A stretch of DNA of 64,000 nucleotides, taken from positions 310,001 through 374,000 of the forward strand of contig NZ_CP121252.1 of NCBI RefSeq assembly GCF_029637705.1, in the 5' to 3' direction. A program made the translations under genes and the position numbers. The stretch comes from Citricoccus muralis. Lineage in GTDB: Bacteria > Actinomycetota > Actinomycetes > Actinomycetales > Micrococcaceae. Position 1 is the first letter of the stretch. Every line of letters starts with the position of its first letter. The notes under the pieces were generated by a model, which was not told the DNA's origin, did no database searches, and saw only the letters and a program-made list of their open reading frames with translations. Below, one piece after another: positions 9,090 to 18,393 of this stretch.

Positions 9090-10064
9090 GTGAGTTCCAC
9101 CGCCACCGACGCGGCTCCGTCCACCGGTTTGAAAGCCGGACGCTCGGCCGCAGCCGGCGATAAGGTCTTCTCCGGCCTGGCGCTGGCCGCCGGCGCCGTC
9201 ATCCTGCTGGTGCTGGCCTTCGTCGCCATCTTCTTGGTGGTTGAATCGCTGCCGGCCCTGGCGCCGAGCTTCTTCTCCACGCAGGATTCGATCAACTCCG
9301 CCGACACTATCTGGCAGTATGTGCTGCCGCTGATGGGTGGCACCATCATCGCGGCCATCATCGCGCTGCTGCTGGCCACTCCGGTCGCCGTCGGTATCGC
9401 GCTGTACATCTCCCACTACGCCCCGCGGAAGATCGCCACCCCGGTGGGCTACGTGATCGACCTGCTCGCCGCCATCCCCTCCGTCGTCTACGGTGCCTGG
9501 GGTATGACGGTGCTGGCCTCGCTGATGGTTCCCATCTACGGCTGGCTGGACCAGTACCTCGGTTTCATCCCGTTCTTCGCCGGTGACCCCTCGGTGACCA
9601 CCACCGGACGGACCATCATGACCTCCGGCGTGGTGCTGGCCGTGATGATCCTGCCGATCATCACCTCGCTCTGCCGCGAAATCTTTATCCAGACGCCGAA
9701 GCTGCACGAAGAAGCCGCACTGGCCCTGGGCGCCACCCGCTGGGAAATGGTCAAGATGACCGTCTTCCCCTTCGCCCGCGCCGGTATCGTCTCGTCCGTC
9801 ATGTTGGCCCTGGGACGCGCCCTCGGCGAGACGATGGCCGTGACCATGGTGCTCTCCCCGGGCATCTTCACCTGGTCGCTGGTCACCTCCGGCCGTCACG
9901 CCACCATCCCGTCCGAGATTGCGCTGAACTTCCCAGAGGCCTTCGGGATGCGCCAGTCTGAGCTGATCGCTGCCGGCCTGATGCTGTTCATCATCACCTT
10001 GGCCGTGAACATGACCGCTCGCTGGATCGTCAGCCGCCACAAAGAATTCTCAGGAGCGAACTGA
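9090..10064 (+). CDS. pstC: Phosphate ABC transporter permease PstC
   Basis: 324 residues with six membrane helices and the binding-protein-dependent permease EAA loop (HEEAALALGATRWEMVKMTVFPFARAGI, about residues 205-232). PstC and PstA form the membrane channel for phosphate. The start is GTG preceded by GAGGGGAG (spacing about 6). The stop overlaps the pstA start in TGATG, so pstA is translationally coupled. The periplasmic loop after the first helix is family-typical in size. Confidence 0.95.
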   Translation: MSSTATDAAPSTGLKAGRSAAAGDKVFSGLALAAGAVILLVLAFVAIFLVVESLPALAPSFFSTQDSINSADTIWQYVLPLMGGTIIAAIIALLLATPVAVGIALYISHYAPRKIATPVGYVIDLLAAIPSVVYGAWGMTVLASLMVPIYGWLDQYLGFIPFFAGDPSVTTTGRTIMTSGVVLAVMILPIITSLCREIFIQTPKLHEEAALALGATRWEMVKMTVFPFARAGIVSSVMLALGRALGETMAVTMVLSPGIFTWSLVTSGRHATIPSEIALNFPEAFGMRQSELIAAGLMLFIITLAVNMTARWIVSRHKEFSGAN

Positions 10065-11230
10065 TGAGTGCTATCGCAGAGACCCCTCAGCGGAAGAAAG
10101 CGAAGAACTCGCTCAAAGCCGGCATGATGCCCGGCTGGGTGTGGATGGCTGTCGCCGCGGCGTCGCTCATCCTCGGTGCCGGTCTGACCGCCATCCTTGG
10201 TGGTGCCGCAGACTTCAACGTGGCCGGATGGCTCGTGCTCTCCGCCATCATCTACCTGGTGGGCATGTACGTGACCACCCGGATCCTCGAGACCAAGCGT
10301 CGCGCTACCGACCAGCTGTGGCGCAATCTGGTGTGGACCGCATTCATCATCGCCCTGATCCCGCTGATCTCGGTGATCTGGACGGTGCTCGCCAACGGTC
10401 TGCCCACGCTGATCAACACCCCCGGGATCTTCACCACCGACATGTCGGGCGTGACCGGTGCCGCGGATATCGCCACACAGAATGAGGGTGCCCCGCTGGC
10501 CGGCGGCATTCTGCACGGCCTGGTCGGCACCTTGATGATCACCTTGATGGCGACCCTGATCTCGGTGCCCATCGGTCTGATGGCCTCGATCTACTTGGTG
10601 GAATACGGTAACGACAACCTGTTCTCCCGCTCCATCCGGTTCTTCGTGGACGTGATGACTGGTATCCCCTCGATCGTGGCCGGTCTGTTCGCCTTCGCGG
10701 GCATGACGCTGTTCATGACCACGTTCATCGGCTCCGCGCCGGCCCAGCTGCAGGCCGTGAAGACCGGCTTCACCGCGGCGGTCGCGTTGTCGGTGCTGAT
10801 GATCCCCGTCGTCGTGCGCTCCACCGAAGAAATGCTGCGCGTGGTGCCCAACGAGCTGCGTGAAGCCTCCTACGCCCTGGGCGTGCGCAAGTGGCGGACC
10901 ATTATGAAGGTGGTCATCCCCACCGCGATCTCCGGTATCGCCTCCGGTGTCACCTTGGCCATCGCCCGCGTGACCGGTGAGACCGCACCGATCCTGGTGA
11001 CCGCAGGCTTCGCCGTCTCGGTGAACTGGAACGTCTTCAGCGGCTGGATGACCGCACTGCCCGTGTACATCTACCGCCAGCTCATCAACCCGACCGCCCC
11101 GGCGGCTGGTGTACCCTCGGCACAGCGCGCCTGGGCTGCGGCACTGGTGCTCATCGTGATCGTGATGGTGCTCAACCTGATCGCCCGCGTGATCGCCCAA
11201 GCATTTGCCCCCAAGAAGACCGGCCGCTAA
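10064..11230 (+). CDS. pstA: Phosphate ABC transporter permease PstA
   Basis: 388 residues, longer than the ~290 of E. coli PstA because of two additional N-terminal membrane helices (about 25-45 and 50-70), common in actinobacterial PstA. The EAA loop [28 protein letters not shown] lies near residues 265-292. It pairs with PstC to form the phosphate channel, and its ATG overlaps the pstC stop by one base. Confidence 0.94.
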   Translation: MSAIAETPQRKKAKNSLKAGMMPGWVWMAVAAASLILGAGLTAILGGAADFNVAGWLVLSAIIYLVGMYVTTRILETKRRATDQLWRNLVWTAFIIALIPLISVIWTVLANGLPTLINTPGIFTTDMSGVTGAADIATQNEGAPLAGGILHGLVGTLMITLMATLISVPIGLMASIYLVEYGNDNLFSRSIRFFVDVMTGIPSIVAGLFAFAGMTLFMTTFIGSAPAQLQAVKTGFTAAVALSVLMIPVVVRSTEEMLRVVPNELREASYALGVRKWRTIMKVVIPTAISGIASGVTLAIARVTGETAPILVTAGFAVSVNWNVFSGWMTALPVYIYRQLINPTAPAAGVPSAQRAWAAALVLIVIVMVLNLIARVIAQAFAPKKTGR

Positions 11231-11256
11231 AGCCACCGTCAAGAATAGGACTGACC

Positions 11257-12036
<780 letters not shown>

Positions 12037-12053
12037 TCCGGCTCGGTCCGCAG

Positions 12054-12088
12054 AACGACGCCCCGACCAGGCCGGTCGGGGCGTCGTT
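12054..12088 (+). terminator. Terminator hairpin of the pst operon
   Basis: A 15-bp perfect stem (AACGACGCCCCGACC and its complement) with a 5-base loop starts 17 bases after the pstB stop. A short G/T stretch follows rather than a long T run. The right arm itself ends in GTTGGGTT. Confidence 0.85.
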
Positions 12089-12258
12089 GGGTTCTGAGGG
12101 TGCCGGGTCGGGACGCCTCACGGCGCGTGGCCGCTCTAGGCGGCAAATTGTTTGGAGCCCGGGGGTACCGCGACCCGACACCTGCTTCCAGTGTGACGCG
12201 TTCACGCCGGGTTTGTCCAGTGCGACGACGGCGCTGCCGGACATCTTCCGGGGGCCGG

Positions 12259-13299
12259 TCAGGAGCCGGCGCGCAGCCCGGGAACCAGGGGTGTCATTGC
12301 GGCGGTCAGCACCAGGCCCACTCCCGCACAGACCACGAGCGTGAGAACGAAGTAAACGCCGAGGCGCGCCACCTGCGGCCAGTTCACGGAATGGTGCGAT
12401 TGGTTCTGCCCGGCACCGATGATGGCCGCGGCGGCCGCATGTGAAGAGGAGATGGGCAGGTGAAATACGAGGGATCCCACGAACATCAGTAGGGCCGAGG
12501 AGAACGAGGCGATGGCCGAGCGCAATGGATCCAGCAACACGAGTCGATCCGTGAGTGTATGCGCGATGCGCCAACCACCCAAAAGGGTGCCCCCGCCGAG
12601 CATCGCCGCGGTCAGCGCGGTGATCCACCATTCCGATCCCAGCTCGATTCCGGCCGCGGAAACCGCGATGGCCAGCACCAGGTACATGCGTTGGCCGAAT
12701 TGGAGCCCGTGGCCAAAAGCGTTGCCGGCTGCCGTCACGGACAGCGCCATCCGCGCCGGGGTGTTGACCACGCCGGGGGACGCGTCTCGCGTCCACCACA
12801 GTGCAGGGAATACCAGCAACCAAGCCATGCTGAGTGCGATGAGTGGCGAGAGCACCAACGCAATCAGCAGGAACAGGGTGGCCGTGGTGATCTCCTGGGC
12901 GGCGATCTCAACGACGTCGGTGCTCAACAGCGCTACCCCGCCGCCGATCACTCCCGCAGCCAGCGCATGGGAGGACGAGGTGGGCACGCCGCGCCACCAG
13001 GTGAGCGCGTCCCAACTGAAGGCGGTGATCAGCGCGGCCAGCAACACCATCAGCCCAGCGGGGCCGTGGGGAACAATGGCCAGAAATTCGCGGCCCACAT
13101 GAGCCATCATCAGGGATCCGACCACCACGCCGAGCACGTTGAGCAGTGCGGCCAGAAGCAGCGCGGTGCGGGGAGTCAGCGCGCGAGCACGCACGGGTAG
13201 GGCGATGGCGTTGGGGGCATCGTGGCCGCCAGCGATCATGGTGAAGGCACTGGAGGCCATCAGGACCGCAATAAAGAGAATGAGAGTTCCCGGCTCCAC
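12259..13299 (-). CDS. PiT-family inorganic phosphate transporter
   Basis: 346 residues with about ten membrane helices and the PiT duplicated signatures: GGHDAPNAIALPVRAR near residues 24-39 and the C-terminal SSHAAAAAIIGAGQNQ. The mid-protein TSSSHALAAGVIGGG is also typical. It is a low-affinity phosphate:proton or metal-phosphate symporter. It starts with GTG, 3 bases downstream of the DUF47 gene, so the two form an operon. It lies beside pst but on the opposite strand, giving a two-tier phosphate uptake region. Confidence 0.92.
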   Translation of the reverse strand: MEPGTLILFIAVLMASSAFTMIAGGHDAPNAIALPVRARALTPRTALLLAALLNVLGVVVGSLMMAHVGREFLAIVPHGPAGLMVLLAALITAFSWDALTWWRGVPTSSSHALAAGVIGGGVALLSTDVVEIAAQEITTATLFLLIALVLSPLIALSMAWLLVFPALWWTRDASPGVVNTPARMALSVTAAGNAFGHGLQFGQRMYLVLAIAVSAAGIELGSEWWITALTAAMLGGGTLLGGWRIAHTLTDRLVLLDPLRSAIASFSSALLMFVGSLVFHLPISSSHAAAAAIIGAGQNQSHHSVNWPQVARLGVYFVLTLVVCAGVGLVLTAAMTPLVPGLRAGS

Positions 13300-13302
13300 C
13301 GC

Positions 13303-13929
13303 CTATGACTCCCGCACCAGCACCCCACCGAGGTGAACGATCATCTGCCGCCAGGCGTTCAGCGTCTTCTCGAGGGAATGGGCGATCTCGCGGCGGCCGC
13401 GATAAGCGCGCGGCATGGATTCTTCGACGTCTTGCAACACCCAGGCCGTGACCAGCCGCTCGCAGCGTCGAGATAGGCGGGTCATCTCCAGCCAGGTCTC
13501 CTCCAGATCATTGAACTCTTGAAGCTGCGAGCAGGCGCGCTGGGTCAGCCGCGCTTGCTGGCCGAGCACTTCGAGCAGATCCATGGCGTCGCCAGTGAGC
13601 TTGACCTGCTGGGTGCTGCGGATCACGAACCCGGTGGTGGCCACGTGCCCGACCACCAGGGACATCCAGCTGGAGAGGGTGTAGAGGTCTTCTCGTGGCA
13701 GCGGAGTGATAAAAGCTGATCGCAGCGAGGTCATCAACGCCATATGCGTGGTGGAGGCAGTGGTTTCCAAGGTGCCGAGCCGGGTTTCGATCTGTTCGGC
13801 TGATGTTTGGTCAGCACCCATGAGCTGACCGAGGTGATCAACGGACTCGCTGATGAGGTCAGCAAGCGTCCCGAGATGGTCCAAACCGGTGGTCTCGGGA
13901 GTCAACAAGCGCGAAAACGAGAAGTTCAT
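13303..13929 (-). CDS. DUF47/PhoU-like accessory protein of the Pit transporter
   Basis: 208 residues, predicted all-helical like DUF47/PhoU proteins (MNFSFSRLLTPETTGLDHLGTLADLISESVDHL). DUF47 genes typically sit directly upstream of pit and modulate the transporter. Here the gap is 3 bases. A single GTTTAC element lies about 15 bases upstream of the ATG on the coding strand; alone it is too weak to call a PHO box. Confidence 0.85.
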   Translation of the reverse strand: MNFSFSRLLTPETTGLDHLGTLADLISESVDHLGQLMGADQTSAEQIETRLGTLETTASTTHMALMTSLRSAFITPLPREDLYTLSSWMSLVVGHVATTGFVIRSTQQVKLTGDAMDLLEVLGQQARLTQRACSQLQEFNDLEETWLEMTRLSRRCERLVTAWVLQDVEESMPRAYRGRREIAHSLEKTLNAWRQMIVHLGGVLVRES

Positions 13930-13999
13930 CGAGTGCAGGATACCGCCGCAAAGTAAACAGCCGGACCGTGCGAATTTTTCGTACCGGTGAGGTGCCGGT

Positions 14000-14680
14000 T
14001 TAGTCGAGGGTGCCGTTGCGCCAGGCGCTCGCGGATGCTTCCAATTCTTCGGCGGTTCCCAGCAGACGGCGGGCGCGATTCAACAGATCTCGTGATCGGT
14101 CAGGACTGGATTGTTCCAGCGACTCTGCATGATGGGCCTGGCCCAACGAGGTGACACGACAATATGCTCCGGCTCGTTCCAGGGCGGTGGCGAAATCGCC
14201 GTCGTAGACGCCGGTGAGAATCTGCTCGGTCAACTGCTCCAGCTCGAGCGCCCCCGGGGGTTCGACGACGCCAGCAATAGCGCGGGCCACCTGGGCGTCG
14301 AATCCGGCACGATACCAGCGCGCCCAGAGTTCACCGTTGCGCTGCGTGGCCGTGCGCAGAGCGTACAGTCGCCAGAGTGCTCCGCCCAGTGAGACGGCAG
14401 GAGCATCGGACCAGAGCTGAGCGATGGTGTCGAGTCCGATTTCCTCCACCAAATCCACTAAGGTGCCGACGTGGTCGGGTGTCTCGGTGGTCGGGGTGTC
14501 TTGTCCAGGGCGTTGTTGTGCGGCATGGCGCCGATCTCGCTCGTTATGTGCGGTACTCACCAAGGCGTGCGCCAGGCGCGCGGCAGCCGCCGAGACTATC
14601 TCGGGGTCCGGTCCTGAAGGGATGGGTTCGAAGCTCTGCGGCGGGTACAGCCGGGGGCGGTGGAAGCGGGTGTGACTCAA
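14000..14680 (-). CDS. Conserved actinobacterial hypothetical protein
   Basis: 226 residues with no recognised domain. The N-terminus is rich in basic and aromatic residues (SHTRFHRPRLYPPQSFEPIP). The rest is helical and Ala/Glu-rich and contains no membrane segment. Proteins of this type, often misannotated as RNA polymerase beta fragments, recur beside tRNA-Lys in Micrococcales (from memory, not checked). It is divergent from tRNA-Lys with a 114-base gap that must hold both promoters. Function unknown. Confidence 0.65.
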   Translation of the reverse strand: MSHTRFHRPRLYPPQSFEPIPSGPDPEIVSAAAARLAHALVSTAHNERDRRHAAQQRPGQDTPTTETPDHVGTLVDLVEEIGLDTIAQLWSDAPAVSLGGALWRLYALRTATQRNGELWARWYRAGFDAQVARAIAGVVEPPGALELEQLTEQILTGVYDGDFATALERAGAYCRVTSLGQAHHAESLEQSSPDRSRDLLNRARRLLGTAEELEASASAWRNGTLD

Positions 14681-14794
14681 GCACGGTCCTTTCGATGGGC
14701 ACCACAGACCCTACCTGCAACACCGACACCGTGCATTTCGTTCCCGAGCAACGTGACAGTGCGCTACCATGGTGGTCGGCCGTTTTTGGCCACC

Positions 14795-14867
14795 GGGCCT
14801 TTAGCTCAGTTGGTAGAGCATCGGACTTTTAATCCGCTGGTCGCGGGTTCGAGTCCCGCAGGGCCCA
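14795..14867 (+). tRNA. tRNA-Lys (TTT)
   Basis: 73-nt cloverleaf. The acceptor GGGCCTT pairs with AGGGCCC, the D-loop is AGCTCAGTTGGTAGAGC, the anticodon loop is CTTTTAA with anticodon TTT, and the T-arm is GCGGGTTCGAGTCCCGC. The CCA end is not encoded (CCG follows). Confidence 0.97.
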
Positions 14868-14874
14868 CCGTAGT

Positions 14875-14929
14875 ACCGATGCCTCAGCTCTCAGTCTCCT
14901 GCCATGGCGTTGAGAGTTGAGGCATCGGT
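14875..14929 (+). repeat. Long imperfect hairpin behind tRNA-Lys
   Basis: A 19-bp inverted repeat with one G/T mismatch: ACCGATGCCTCAGCTCTCA (14875-14893) against 14911-14929, with a 17-base loop. It begins 8 bases after the tRNA. No T tract follows. It may end or process the tRNA transcript, or mark a recombination scar. Confidence 0.65.
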
Positions 14930-15167
14930 GTTCCACGGGTCTTGGTGGACTCCGAGACGGGCGGACTATATCGAGGCGGGCAAGCTGCTCGATCCTGACG
15001 AGCGTGAGATTGCCGCGGGCGCTGATGCTGCTGCGGCGCCAACATCCGACGGCGCGCCTCCGTACCATCTCATCTTTTGCGTGAAAGACGGCGAGCTTGT
15101 GGTCATCGCCTACGCGCATGAACGTCGCCGCCCTGGCTGCTGGCGTGATCGCCTGGAACACGTTTGA
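14904..15167 (+). pseudogene. Remnant of a RelE/ParE-type toxin gene
   Basis: The frame encodes at most 87 residues. Only its C-terminal third resembles a family: YHLIFCVKDGELVVIAYAHERRRPGCWRDRL matches in style the final strands and (A/V)H-x-RR-P-x-x-W tail of RelE/ParE plasmid-stabilisation toxins (split here: YHLIFCVKDGELVVIAYAH, then ERRRPGCWRDRL). The front part lacks the expected helices, and the first ATG falls inside the loop of the preceding hairpin. No antitoxin gene is visible. I read it as a decayed toxin fragment, although a genuine short protein is possible. Confidence 0.4.
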
Positions 15168-15269
15168 CCTGGCAGACGATACTCCGAGGTGTAGGGACGC
15201 CCCTTGTCACTCAATGTTCACTTGCTGACTGTATGACTGAGTGAAATCTGGCTGATCAGGATGGTGCCG

Positions 15270-16493
15270 ATGAACGAATCAACAGGGCCCGAAGGTCGCG
15301 GCGGTCAACATGCGGGCTCGGTCGCAGAAGTGTTCTGGGTGTTCCTGCGGCTCGGGCTGACCTCCTTCGGTGGGCCGGTCGCGCATCTGGGGTACTTTCG
15401 TGAGGCATTCGTACAACGGCGCAAGTGGCTCAGTGATGCGGTCTACGCCGATCTGGTGGCGCTGTGCCAATTCCTGCCCGGGCCGGCATCGAGCCAGGTG
15501 GGAATGGCCATCGGTCTCCAACGCGCCGGGATGGGCGGGCTGTTCGCGGCCTGGTTCGCGTTCACGATGCCCTCGGCCATCGTGCTGGTGGCCTTCGCCT
15601 ATGGCATGGCCTCTTTCGGCGACGCTGCGGGGACAGGATGGCTGGATGGGCTGAAAGCGGCCGCCGTCGCCGTGGTCGCCCAGGCCGTGCTCGGCATGGC
15701 CAAATCTCTGACACCCGATGCGAAAAGGGCAAGTATCGCCGCCGCGGCGATGATTGCGATCCTGCTCGTAGGCCACCCCCTAGCCCAGATTGGCGCGATC
15801 GTCATGGGGGGTCTTCTCGGATTGACCTGGTTGCGAGCCGAGACGACCGAGGGCGGGCGTCGCGAGCATCTCGAGATCGGGGTCTCCCGCACGATCGGCG
15901 CCCTCTGCTTGGGGCTGTTCGCGTTGTTGCTGGTGGCGTTCCCGGTCCTCGCCGCGCTGACAGCCCATCCTGGTCTCGAGTTGGCCGATCTGTTTTACCG
16001 GGCCGGTGCTCTGGTCTTTGGCGGTGGCCACGTGGTGCTGCCGCTGTTGGAAGCCGAGACGGTGCACACCGGTCTGGTCGACGGCGGGACCTTCCTCGCC
16101 GGCTACGGAGCCGCCCAGGCCGTGCCGGGTCCGTTGTTTACCTTCGCTGCCTTCCTCGGTGCTTCAAGCTCCGCCGAGGTCACCGAATGGGCTGGGGCCG
16201 CCATCGCCCTGGTCGCGGTATTCCTGCCCGCCACTCTGCTCGTCGTGGGTGCGTTGCCGTTCTGGGAGCGGCTGCGCCATTCGCGGATCGCGCGGCGGGC
16301 ACTGCTGGGGATCAACGCCTCCGTGGTCGGTGTCCTGGCCGCGGCCCTCTACGATCCGGTCTTCACCCAGGGCATTACCTCACCGGCGACCCTTGCACTG
16401 GCCGTCGCGGTGTTCATCGCCCAGGTCCACTGGAAGCTGCCCGCCTGGGCTGCGGTCATCGGTGCCGGGATCATCGGATTCGTCCTCTTGTAA
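15270..16493 (+). CDS. chrA: Chromate transporter ChrA (CHR family)
   Basis: About 407 residues, the bidomain long form of CHR transporters. The N-terminal half has FLRLGLTSFGGPVAHLGYFR and CQFLPGPASSQVGMAIGL. The C-terminal half repeats the pattern with FYRAGALVFGGGHVVLPLL and GYGAAQAVPGPLFTFAAFLG. About ten membrane helices are present. The family exports chromate, probably by proton antiport. I chose the ATG at 15270 because the ATCAGGA site sits 9 bases ahead of it; the ATG at 15261 directly abuts that site. An inverted TCACTCA/TGAGTGA pair (15207-15213, 15238-15244) lies just upstream. Confidence 0.9.
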   Translation: MNESTGPEGRGGQHAGSVAEVFWVFLRLGLTSFGGPVAHLGYFREAFVQRRKWLSDAVYADLVALCQFLPGPASSQVGMAIGLQRAGMGGLFAAWFAFTMPSAIVLVAFAYGMASFGDAAGTGWLDGLKAAAVAVVAQAVLGMAKSLTPDAKRASIAAAAMIAILLVGHPLAQIGAIVMGGLLGLTWLRAETTEGGRREHLEIGVSRTIGALCLGLFALLLVAFPVLAALTAHPGLELADLFYRAGALVFGGGHVVLPLLEAETVHTGLVDGGTFLAGYGAAQAVPGPLFTFAAFLGASSSAEVTEWAGAAIALVAVFLPATLLVVGALPFWERLRHSRIARRALLGINASVVGVLAAALYDPVFTQGITSPATLALAVAVFIAQVHWKLPAWAAVIGAGIIGFVLL

Positions 16494-16596
16494 GGGCGGA
16501 CGGCATGGTCGGCCGCACCTCGTCGGCTTCTGCCGCACAGAAAGTGATTTTCCTGTGGATACTCACGTTTCTCGTCTTGGCGTCGTCTACCGTGTG

Positions 16597-17118
16597 ATGA
16601 GGATGAATGAGCCGTTTGAGAGAGCCGTCGAGCAGCACGGAGCCACCGTGCTGCGGGTCTGCCGCGCGATGCTCGGGCCCACCGCCGACGCCGACGACGC
16701 CTGGCAGGAGACCTTCCTGGGTGCACTGCGGGCCTGGCCGGATCTCGACAGCACCGCCAACGTCGAGGCCTGGCTGGTGCGCATCGCCCAGCGCAAGTGC
16801 ATTGACGCGCACCGCGCTCGAGGCCGGAGTCCGATCCCGGTCGAGGAGCTGTCCCAGCCTCGACGCTCTCACCAAGCTCAGCACGCCACTGAATTTCCTC
16901 ACTACGACGACGAACTCTGGGGCGCCGTCGCCGCCCTGCCGCTGCGCCAACGGGAAGCCCTGGCGTACCACTACCTCGGTGGGCTGAAGCACACCGAGAC
17001 CGCCGAACTCACCGGCAGCACCCCCGCCGCAGTTCGACGCGCCGCCGCCGACGGGCTGACTCGACTGCGCGCGGTCTACGCCCCGCAGCACGACACGACC
17101 CAGGAGGACCCGAGATGA
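16597..17118 (+). CDS. ECF-type RNA polymerase sigma factor heading an alkylation-repair operon
   Basis: About 173 residues with a sigma-70 region 2 (AVEQHGATVLRVCRAMLGPTADADDAWQETF..., including the DDAWQETF core) and a region 4 helix-turn-helix (LPLRQREALAYHYLGG, then TETAELTGSTPAAVRRAAADGLTRLR). There is no region 1 or 3 and no extended C-terminal domain. The ATG at 16597 is in frame with another at 16603; neither has a strong Shine-Dalgarno. The stop overlaps the ogt start (ATGA), and ogt, alkB and tag follow, so it probably transcribes this DNA-repair operon in response to alkylation. No anti-sigma factor is adjacent, and how activity would be sensed is unknown. Confidence 0.85.
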   Translation: MRMNEPFERAVEQHGATVLRVCRAMLGPTADADDAWQETFLGALRAWPDLDSTANVEAWLVRIAQRKCIDAHRARGRSPIPVEELSQPRRSHQAQHATEFPHYDDELWGAVAALPLRQREALAYHYLGGLKHTETAELTGSTPAAVRRAAADGLTRLRAVYAPQHDTTQEDPR

Positions 17119-17711
17119 CCGACGACACCGCAACACTCTTCCCGGTCAGCGACGCCGACCTCAGCCGCTTGCGTCACCGCCTGGCCGCCGCCGCCGAGCA
17201 GTCTGGCGAGCTCGACGTCAGCTACGACCTCACCACCACCCCCATCGGCACCCTGCTCGTCGCCGCCACCGCGCACGGCGTGGTCCGGGTCGCTTTTGAA
17301 TCTGAGGATTTCGACACCGTGCTGGATAGTTTGGCCGCCCGTATCGGCCCGAACATCCTGCGCGCCCCGGAACCCCTAGCCGCCGCCACCACCCAGCTGC
17401 GCGAATATTTCGCCGGGCAGCGCCGCACCTTCGACGTGCCCCTGGACTACCGGCTCTCCAGCGGATTCCGTCAGTCCGTGCAACAGCACCTGCCCGAGAT
17501 CGGCTACGGCCGCACCGCCACCTACAAAGCCGTGGCCGAGCTGGTCGGCCGCCCCACCGCAGTGCGCGCCGTCGGCACCGCCTGTGCCACCAACCCGCTC
17601 CCCATCCTGCTGCCCTGCCACCGGGTGCTGCGCAGCGACGGCGGCCTCGGCGGTTACCTCGGCGGCCTCGACGCCAAAACCGCTCTGCTCGACCTGGAAT
17701 CCGCCGCATGA
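17115..17711 (+). CDS. ogt: Methylated-DNA-protein-cysteine S-methyltransferase
   Basis: 198 residues. The active-site motif PCHRV with acceptor Cys168 (LLPCHRVLRSDGGLGGYLGG) and the DNA-binding helix region (YGRTATYKAVAELVGRPTAVRAVG) are intact. It removes O6-alkyl groups from guanine in one irreversible transfer. The N-terminal ~40 residues before the RNase H-like domain contain no Ada-type Cys cluster, so it is an Ogt/AGT rather than an Ada sensor. It overlaps the sigma-factor gene and alkB by 4 bases each. Confidence 0.95.
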   Translation: MTDDTATLFPVSDADLSRLRHRLAAAAEQSGELDVSYDLTTTPIGTLLVAATAHGVVRVAFESEDFDTVLDSLAARIGPNILRAPEPLAAATTQLREYFAGQRRTFDVPLDYRLSSGFRQSVQQHLPEIGYGRTATYKAVAELVGRPTAVRAVGTACATNPLPILLPCHRVLRSDGGLGGYLGGLDAKTALLDLESAA

Positions 17712-18379
17712 ATTCCCTCTTCGACGACGCCGACATCCCGCCACCGGTTCCCGAGCTCCCTGAGGGCGCCCACTACCTGCCGGGCTGGCTCACCGCCGAA
17801 CAGCAACGCTGGTTGGTGCACCGATTCTTCGAGTGGGCCCAGGGCCCGGTGCCCCCGCGCGGAGCACTCGTTCGCGGCCACGAGATGAGCGTGAAAACCG
17901 TCTGTCTCGGCTGGCACTGGCGCCCCTACCAATACACGCGCGACGCCGTCGACGTGAACGGCAACCGGGTGCTGGACTTCCCCGACTGGCTGATCCGCCT
18001 TGGCCAAAAAGCGATCGCCGAGGCCACAGGGGACGCCGCTGCGGCCGCGCACTACCAACCAGATGCCGCCCTGGCGAATTACTACGACGAACACGCCCAC
18101 ATGGGGATGCACCAAGACCGTGACGAAAAGTCGCGAGCCCCCGTGGTCTCCCTGTCCCTCGGCGACACGTGCCGCTTCCGCTTCGGCAACACGGAAAACC
18201 GCAACAAGCCTTACCAAGACCTCGAGCTGCGCTCCGGCGACCTCTTCGTCTTCGGCGGTCCCTCCCGGCTGGCCTATCACGGCGTCACCCAGGTGTACCC
18301 GGGTACCGCCCCCGCACACTGCGGCCTCGACACCGGCCGGATCAACATCACCCTGCGCGAGACCGGACTCAGCACCTAA
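17708..18379 (+). CDS. alkB: AlkB-type alpha-ketoglutarate/Fe(II) dioxygenase
   Basis: 223 residues. The iron ligands are visible as His135 and Asp137 (GMHQDRDE) and His191 (YHGV), with the 2-oxoglutarate/Arg motif R211-I-N-I-T-L-R217. AALANYYDEHAHMGMHQD and VVSLSLGDTCRFRFGN are typical of the AlkB core. It demethylates 1-methyladenine and 3-methylcytosine in DNA. It overlaps ogt by 4 bases, and tag follows after 14 bases with an AAGGAG ribosome-binding site. Confidence 0.95.
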   Translation: MNSLFDDADIPPPVPELPEGAHYLPGWLTAEQQRWLVHRFFEWAQGPVPPRGALVRGHEMSVKTVCLGWHWRPYQYTRDAVDVNGNRVLDFPDWLIRLGQKAIAEATGDAAAAAHYQPDAALANYYDEHAHMGMHQDRDEKSRAPVVSLSLGDTCRFRFGNTENRNKPYQDLELRSGDLFVFGGPSRLAYHGVTQVYPGTAPAHCGLDTGRINITLRETGLST

Positions 18380-18393
18380 GGAGCCTCAAGACC

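Noticed and set aside
7710-10040. 776-codon minus-strand frame across pstS and pstC
   Set aside because: Complete overlap with two certain phosphate-transport genes, with His/Gly/Asp repeats typical of an antisense shadow.
12089-12258. Short frames between the pst terminator and pit
   Set aside because: Both strands give 80-115-codon frames that run into pit or the terminator; no start site or domain supports them.
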